Shown here piece after piece: positions 58,640 to 64,000 of a stretch of 64,000 nucleotides of DNA; the stretch's first letter is position 1; each line of letters begins with the position of its first letter. Position numbers and translations under genes: made by a program. The stretch spans positions 21,201,147 through 21,265,146 of the forward strand of contig NC_089762.1 of assembly GCF_040412425.1 (NCBI RefSeq), read 5' to 3'. Source of the DNA: Macrobrachium rosenbergii (taxonomy: Eukaryota > Arthropoda > Malacostraca > Decapoda > Palaemonidae). The notes under the pieces were generated by a model that made no database searches, was not told the DNA's origin, and saw only the letters and a list, made by a program, of their open reading frames with translations.

Positions 58640-61158
58640 CATATGAGAGAGAGAGAGAGAGAGAATATCACTGCATTCCAGAAGGTGAGTTGCACTGCTC
58701 CAAACATGAGGAGGCTTCATTAGGTATTTTTATTTGTTTATCACCTTGGGAGAGGGCTGATATTTTCTAACTCCAAGAGGGGAGTCGTGAACTCCGCACA
58801 CTGAGGTATGATGTTGTGACCCTCTTTTAGGCAGTTTGGCAGTCACATTGCTCTTTCCCCCTGAGAACCCAGTGGTGAAAGGGGCAGCAGAGTTCTGTGA
58901 AGAGGTTGTATAGAGCTTCTTTCTAAGCATCTTTCTGGAGGTGGAGCACAGTTACCAACAGAGAACAGTTTTATCCAGGGCAGGATCTACATGAGATATG
59001 ATCCACCTAGACTACAGACTTAGACATATCTCTCCTTCAGTAAGTTTTATGCCTATGACAGTAGCTTGGGTGTTATCCTAATGAGGGGGTGTGACCCATT
59101 CAGGTGCTCATCCACTACCAGTTACCAGGCCGTTGAATTGGGGGCTCCCCAGACAAGGTACAGGCTGGCCATCATGCTGACCCAGGCTCCCAAACATGCC
59201 AACAGAGAACAGTTTTATCCAGGGCAGGATCTGCATGAGATATGATCCACCTAGACTACAGACTTAGACATATCTCTCCTCCAATAAGTTTCAGGCCTAT
59301 GACAGTAGCTTGGGTGTTATCCTAATGAGGGGGTGTGCCGCATTCAGGTTGCTCATCCACTACCAGTTACCAGGCCATTGAATTGGGGGCTCCCCAGGCA
59401 AGGTACAGGCTGGCCATCATGCTGACCCAGGCTCCCAAACATGCCAAACTCTGGACCATAAGCCAGGCATGTAATCCAAGAATACTGTTGGATTGCTTTT
59501 ACTCTGTATTGAAACAGAGAAGGGGTATGCAACCCTTTCGTCCCAGGATGTCTGGTCTGTGGATTGGTTCTCTTTTCAGTGGACACTGAGTTCTTGCCCT
59601 CTCCAGTCAGCCATGGTTGGACAGTTAATTAGGGGTCTTTCTCCCCTCTGAGACATCCAGGGTCGTAGCATAAGGGGTAGGGTGTGATTCACGGGCAAGA
59701 TTCTAGCCAAACGCAGGGACCAAGCCCTAGGTAGGCTTGTTACCGGAACGGTTACAGTACCAGGAAGGGTTTAAGACCATTTGACAGGTTTGGGACTTGA
59801 CCTAGACTTGAGTCGTGAACCAGTGCTTGACTCGTATGTATTGAGAGCCAGGTTTGTGATGGCTAACGAGGTTTGAGTCCAGGCCATATCATTATTGAAG
59901 TGTATGACTTTCCTGTACCAGCAGCTGGGTCCATGCACCCCATGTTCTTAGTAGAGTTCATGACCTGCATCTTCATGCTTGCACCGTTTGCTCTGTGTGG
60001 AGTGGGAAGAATCTGAGCTGTTCTTACCCAGGGAGAACCTGGTACCAAAGAATGGACAGTTAGCACATAGGAGGCAGGGATCCATGGGTTGGGGGGAGCA
60101 CACACAGTGGGTGTTGCATTTCCTAGCATCTGTTTCACACCTGTATGACTCCATCCTTTCAGACAGAAGAAGGATAGTTCTTATCAGGTCATCCATGTCT
60201 CTGCCTGCAGATGGCAAGGGTGACCTTAAGGCTGCAAGCAGTGGTTTGCAAAACTGACTGTTCTGTGAATCTACGTGCTGAGAGCTCCTAAAGGACCTCT
60301 CAGTGTTAATCTGAGAGACAGGGCAGTGAGCTCCCTCCTCATACATGGGGAAGGCTATCTAACAGCTCCCTCTAATAGAGGGTTTTATAAAGGGAGCTGC
60401 AAAGGCAATCTCAGACACACTCCAACCATCCTCTACAAGGGTTGCCAGCAGAGGTGGGCCCTCTTCAGTGTTCAGTGCCGTTCAAGGGGGGGCCACTCTC
60501 CACTCAGTCATCTCCACAGGAGTGGCAGACCACCTGAGGTTCCTCTGGCAGGGTAAGGCCCTCTTAAGAGAGGCAACCCAAGGATACATGCAGCCCTCTT
60601 GCAAATATTCAGACAAGAGGGACAGGCCTGTCTGTGTCTTGGGAACTGCAGTCATCCATAAGGAGTGTCAAACAGTCAGGACCCCCTAAAGAAGTAAGGG
60701 CTCGTGAAGGGAGCCAAAGCTAGAGTCTTTGTAGGCTTGAGAGGGCTCTTCCCTCCCCATTTGAGCCTGGGTACTTGACATGGGAGATTATGTCCCTCCT
60801 GGCCTGAGCCTCAGCTAGGAGGGCTAGGAAACCCATGGCCGGTTCTACAGGGTATCCCACTCAGAGGGTTGGATCCCATGTCCTTCAGGAGGTTGTTCTG
60901 CATATGGGCATTAACTGCAAGGAAATGTAGAAAAACCCCACCTCCTCCTGGCAGAGGAAGGTCATAACAAGGGCATATGACTCTCAAAGAAGGGAACATC
61001 CTCCAAGGTAAGGTGAAGGTCCACAAGATTAATGTGTTAGGCCCAGCTGTTGGCTACCTGAAGAACCATTCAACCCTCTGGTAGGTGAAGGTAGGAGCAT
61101 GGAGGAGGCAGTCCATGTTCATTTCCTTCTACCTCAGACACTTAGCCCACAGGCTCAT
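58640..61158. other. Unassigned block with higher GC content
   Basis: The base composition becomes clearly more GC-rich than the flanking host DNA and no (CT)n occur. Several short open frames exist on both strands. The longest, 59948-60346 on the minus strand, encodes a Cys-containing segment (CNTHCVCSPQPMDPCLLCAN), but none matches a family I know. It could be a decayed or unfamiliar transposon. No promoter, RNA gene or terminal repeat was recognised. Confidence 0.4.
58955..59445. repeat. 244-bp tandem duplication
   Basis: The stretch beginning CCAACAGAGAACAGTTTTAT at 58955 is repeated from 59199 with a few base differences. Both units end in the words CCCAGGCTCCCAAACATGCC. The joint lies inside CATGCCAACAGAG. 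Confidence 0.9.
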
Positions 61159-61455
61159 GGGATGGTAGGGTTGAGAAAAAATTGTGGAAGAGAGTGGGAG
61201 TGATTGAAAGGAGTACGAGCGCCTGGAATAGCCCCATTGTACCGGTATGTAAGCCAGATGGAAGTTTGCGAATGTGTGTGGATTATCGGAAGGTGAATGA
61301 AGTAACTGTGAAAGAGCGATTCCGATGAATGTGGTGTCTGATTGTGTGTACAAGATGAATGGAATGAAAGTGTTTACAAAATTAGATTTGGTAAGGGGCT
61401 ATTACCAGATGCCTCTGGAGGAAGGGAGCAGGCATATTACGGCCTTTTCTAGTAG
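61159..61455 (+). pseudogene. Gypsy-type reverse transcriptase fragment
   Basis: It begins with GGTAGGGTTGAGAAAAA, which is nearly identical to 63905-63939 at the protease end of the following element. It then jumps to RT sequence: WNSPIVPVCKPDGSLRMCVD, YRKVNEVTV and, after a one-frame loss near 61326, FTKLDLVRGYYQMPLEEGSR. These are the N-terminal RT boxes of Ty3/gypsy elements. The catalytic YxDD box is not reached. The fragment ends about 20 bases before a primer binding site. Confidence 0.75.
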
Positions 61456-61472
61456 TTCCCGCCACATAAATT

Positions 61473-61490
61473 TGGCGCCCAACGTGGGGC
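61473..61490 (+). promoter_or_regulatory. Primer binding site, tRNA-Lys type
   Basis: TGGCGCCCAACGTGGGGC is the 18-base complement of a tRNA-Lys 3' end, the primer site used by many LTR retroelements. It lies 60 bases before the gag ATG at 61550, the expected place. Confidence 0.9.
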
Positions 61491-61549
61491 TGTTGTAAAA
61501 TAGCCGTTAAGATTGTTTGTGGTGGGTCGAGTGAGAGTAAGAGGTCAGG

Positions 61550-62264
61550 ATGAGTGAGATAGAGAAACTGAGAGAGGAACCCGAGTGGTTAGGGAACCCA
61601 GGGCAGGCTGAGGAGGAGAATGGGAGGCTGAGGAGTGAGAATGAGGAGTTGAGGAGTCAGTTGGAGGAGATGGGAGGAATGCTAAGAAGTGCAAAAGAAG
61701 AAATGAAAGGGGAGATGAAAGAGTCCGAAGAGAGAATGGAAGAGAGGATGGATAAAAGTTGGAGGAATGATGAAAGGTGTGGAAGAAATGGTGAAAGGTA
61801 TGTTCAAGGGTGTTTTTGGAGAAGGGGCTGTTGGAGGCAGGTTCTCTGGAACGTGTGAAGGGGCAAGAGAGAAAGAAAAGGAGGAAGAAGTGAATGGAAA
61901 GCGTAAGTGATGAAAGTGATATGGGAATAGGAAGTAAGAAACGAGGGAATGAAAGGCAGGTAAGGAAAAGGGAATGAAAAGCAAGGGGAAGGAACAGAGG
62001 GAAAGTAAGGATAAGTCAGGGGAAGAAAAAGGAAGAAGGAAAGGAAAGGAAACTGGTAAGAAGAGTAAGGAAGTGGGAAAGGCCGGAAAGAAGGGAGAGG
62101 GTGAAGGCAGTAGTGATAGTGAGGTGGATGGAGGCGAGTGGATAAAAGTGGATAAAAAGAGGGGGAAGAAGAGTGTAATGAGTAAGATGAATGTAAGTGC
62201 GGAGGTGGACTCTTTGTATTCGGAAGAGGGTATGAAAGGACAGAGTGAAAGTAAGCGAAAGTGA
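61550..62264 (+). pseudogene. Gypsy gag, N-terminal coiled coil and Lys-rich region
   Basis: The ATG at 61550 opens MSEIEKLREEPEWLGNPGQA, followed by a long coiled coil (ENGRLRSENEELRSQLEEMG and a run of Glu/Lys/Arg). The frame is lost near 61790. A second open stretch, 61974-62264, is an almost pure Lys/Glu/Gly/Ser region (KSKGKEQRESKDKSGEEKGR) ending EWIKVDKKRGKKS. By position this is the gag N-terminus that drives particle assembly. Frameshifts are evident. Confidence 0.7.
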
Positions 62265-62351
62265 GAGTGAAAGTGAGAAAGAAGTGAGAAAGGCTATGTA
62301 TGTGAGGGAGGTACCCGGTGTGAAAAGTATAATGAGTATGGAAGTAGGGAT

Positions 62352-62857
62352 GTGCATGATTTCTTTAGGGAGTATGAAAGGTTTTGTCAGGATAAGTATG
62401 GGGAAAGTAAGAGAGTGTGGGCACGAGAATTAGGAGAGTATTTGACTGGGTTTTTACTTGATATGTATAGGGTTATTATGAGTGTGGGGGATGTTGAGTA
62501 TGACAAGGTGAAAGCTAGATTAGTTGAGCAAGTTGAGGCGATGAAAGCGAAAGTGTTAAGTATAAGAGGAAGAATGAATTTGATGAGGCAAGAATGAAAG
62601 CTGGGGAAACCTTGTCACTGTATGCTTGTAGGCTGGAGATGTTGGCAAGGAAGAAGTTTGGGGATGATGGGATAGATGAATGTAAGGAGTTAGTAATGAA
62701 GTTGTTAGGGACAGTGCCAGATGGAGTTAGAGAATTTGTGAACTTGAAGCGGAAGGAGAAGAAAAGATGGACGAATGAAAGGTTGACTTGGGGAGAAATT
62801 TTTGAAATTGTAGAAGATTATGAGCTTGACAGGGTTATAAAGAGAGCAGAAGTGTAA
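62352..62857 (+). pseudogene. Gypsy gag, capsid-like region
   Basis: Two frames that overlap at 62594 give HDFFREYERFCQDKYGESKR, ELGEYLTGFLLDMYRVIM, then ETLSLYACRLEMLARKKFGD and LLGTVPDGVREFVNLKRKEK. The pattern (F-x-x-Y-E-x-F, W-x-x-E-L-x-x-Y-L-x-G, then S-L-x-x-Y-x-x-R-L-E) is that of retrotransposon gag capsid domains. A single frameshift near 62595 splits it. Confidence 0.75.
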
Positions 62858-63079
62858 GTGTAAGGGCTGGGGTAGATGAGAGAGTACCAGAGTTGGAAGC
62901 TTTAGGGATGCAGTGTTGAGGGGCCCAATGAGAATGGCCGATAGTGTAATAGATAGGAGTGTAAGAGCAAGTAATGTAGAGGTGCCAGTGAGGATGAATG
63001 ATGGGTTTGTAAGGGAACAACGGGTTGGACGGGTTAGGGATAGTAGTGTACAAAGGGGAAGGTCGGTGAGTGGAAGCCG

Positions 63080-63417
63080 AGGGGAAGTGTTTTAGATGTG
63101 GAAAGGAAGGACATACAAAGAATGAGTGTAGGTGGGCTTTAGGAGCGTGTTCGGGTGTGGGCAACCGGGACATTTGGTAAGGGAGCACGAAAGATAGGGG
63201 TTAAATGCTACCGGTGGACGGACAGGTGGGTCATGTTGCTAATGGTTGTAGGGGTACCCGAGTGAATGTAATATGTGGTAACTGTGGTAAGAATGGGCAT
63301 TATGCGAGAATGTGTTCAGAACCGAGAGCGAAGTGTGACGAATGTGGAATGGAAGGGCATGTATCAAGTGTATGTAGACGAAAGAGGGTGACTGTGACAG
63401 CAAATTCGGGAAACTGA
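63080..63417 (+). pseudogene. Gypsy gag nucleocapsid, about five CCHC zinc knuckles
   Basis: Knuckle 1 is CFRCGKEGHTKNEC (63086). Knuckle 2 is degenerate (ACSGVGNRGHLVREH across a frameshift). Knuckle 3 is GQVGHVANGC with its first Cys pair in the preceding frame. Knuckle 4 is CGNCGKNGHYARMC and knuckle 5 CDECGMEGHVSSVC. Each has C-x2-C-x4-H-x4-C spacing where readable. They bind RNA during packaging. Confidence 0.8.
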
Positions 63418-63527
63418 GTGTGAAGGGGTTCAAATGGGTGGATCCTCCAGGATGCAAGCGGTGGCGTGTGATGCATGTAACGTGAGGGGTTGTTGCATGA
63501 GGGAGGTTTTGCTGGAAAGACTGACGA

Positions 63528-63945
63528 GTGCATGAGTGTGCAAGTGTGTTGTAAGGGAGTAAGATTGATTGCCTTAGTAGATACCGGGTGTAGTATGAAT
63601 GTCATATTTAAGAATGGATGTGAGAAATTGAGGAATACGTGTGAGATTAGGAACTGTCAGGGGAAGTAAGAGGATTGGAAATTTAGGGTAGCAGTGGTTG
63701 GAAGAGTGTGTGAACGGTTAGAAATTGGGGGTGTAGTGATGGATGAAAGTGATTTTTGTGTGATTGAAAGTACGAATGATAAATATGATATTTTATTGGG
63801 ATGTGAGTTTTTGAAAAAATGCGGGATGGTGGTCCGTCCTAGTATGAATGTAATTGAATTACGTATGAAAGGGGATGTGCTTGGGGATTTGTATTTGGGG
63901 AAGGATGGTAGGGTTGAGAAAAATTGTGGAAGAGAGTGCCTGTAA
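63528..63945 (+). pseudogene. Gypsy aspartic protease
   Basis: The active-site segment RLIALVDTGCSMNVIF (D-T-G near 63580) is followed, after a stop and frame change near 63666, by a frame with EIGGVVMDESDFCVIES and YDILLGCEFLKKCGMVV. The latter corresponds to the I-L-G-x-x-F-L box of retroviral-type proteases. It would cleave the polyprotein. The break between the boxes makes it inactive. Confidence 0.8.
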
Positions 63946-64000
63946 TTGCGACAGAGAGGGTAAAGTGCCACATGAGATTGGAGAAGTTGTGAGTGTGAAA

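Larger units (their letters stand above)
61456..64000 (+). mobile_element. Ty3/gypsy-type LTR retrotransposon, 5' internal part (runs off window)
   Basis: It starts with a primer binding site and has, in order, a gag with coiled coil, a capsid-like region, CCHC knuckles and an aspartic protease, the gypsy gag-pol order. Many frameshifts exist, so this copy is decayed. The 5' LTR is absent except perhaps the last bases before the primer site. Polymerase genes would lie beyond the right edge. Confidence 0.8.

Noticed and set aside
59948..60346. Minus-strand frame with Cys cluster as a DIRS gag
   Set aside because: The Cys spacing does not match the CxxCRxQxC ... CxEC pattern of the DIRS copies, and no RT or recombinase follows.

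Overview
The window looks like nuclear DNA of an invertebrate animal, most likely a decapod crustacean. It has AT-rich long introns, very many (CT)n/(GA)n microsatellites, a tRNA-derived SINE, piggyBac-like and TA-target MITEs, a Tc1/mariner remnant, a Ty3/gypsy-type LTR element and seven copies of DIRS-type tyrosine-recombinase retrotransposons, which are known to be common in Decapoda. No bacterial-style gene organisation is seen. The species call is an inference from repeat content.

Host gene: seven short exons on the + strand (8004-8342, 8765-9034, 14874-14963, 19691-19885, 30784-30942, 46942-47040, 50732-50866) each have AG/GT borders, stay open in one frame, have a length divisible by three and are all phase 1-1. 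They look like the middle of one gene over 43 kb long that encodes a Lys/Glu/Ser-rich, mostly disordered protein. I do not recognise it. Neither its start nor its end is in the window.

The introns are filled with transposons. DIRS copies, all on the + strand: A 205-7777 (a chimera with two recombinase genes), B 11342-14660 (internally deleted), C 20351-26688 (best preserved, terminal repeats nearly identical), D 31947-36835 (3' truncated), E 39197-45817 (full length, decayed), F 47380-49078 (fragment) and G 52090-54960 (very decayed). Their layout is inverted terminal repeat, gag with a Cys cluster, gag C-terminal domain, RT-RNase H-methyltransferase-like polyprotein, tyrosine recombinase, internal complementary region, inverted terminal repeat. 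The internal complementary region carries the left-end/right-end junction of a circle, as expected for DIRS replication.

Other repeats: a TA-target element at 9418-11241 and its truncated copy at 49079-50447; a second TA-target element at 32245-33929 (inside DIRS D) and a truncated reversed copy at 11473-12376; three short TA-target MITEs at 19149-19506, 37135-37791 (split by a SINE with a 13-bp target duplication) and 51606-51960; two piggyBac-like TTAA elements (17704-18738 and 55044-57063); a Tc1 transposase pseudogene (38161-39190, minus); compound (CT)n minisatellites at 15.8-16.6 kb, 19.6 kb and 57.6-58.1 kb; and an approximately 80-bp minisatellite of about 20 units at 28.8-30.5 kb.

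The right end (58.6-64 kb) is different: a block of unrecognised sequence with a 244-bp tandem duplication, then a stray gypsy RT fragment fused just upstream of a tRNA-Lys type primer binding site, followed by gag (coiled coil, capsid, about five CCHC knuckles) and an aspartic protease of an LTR retrotransposon that runs off the window.
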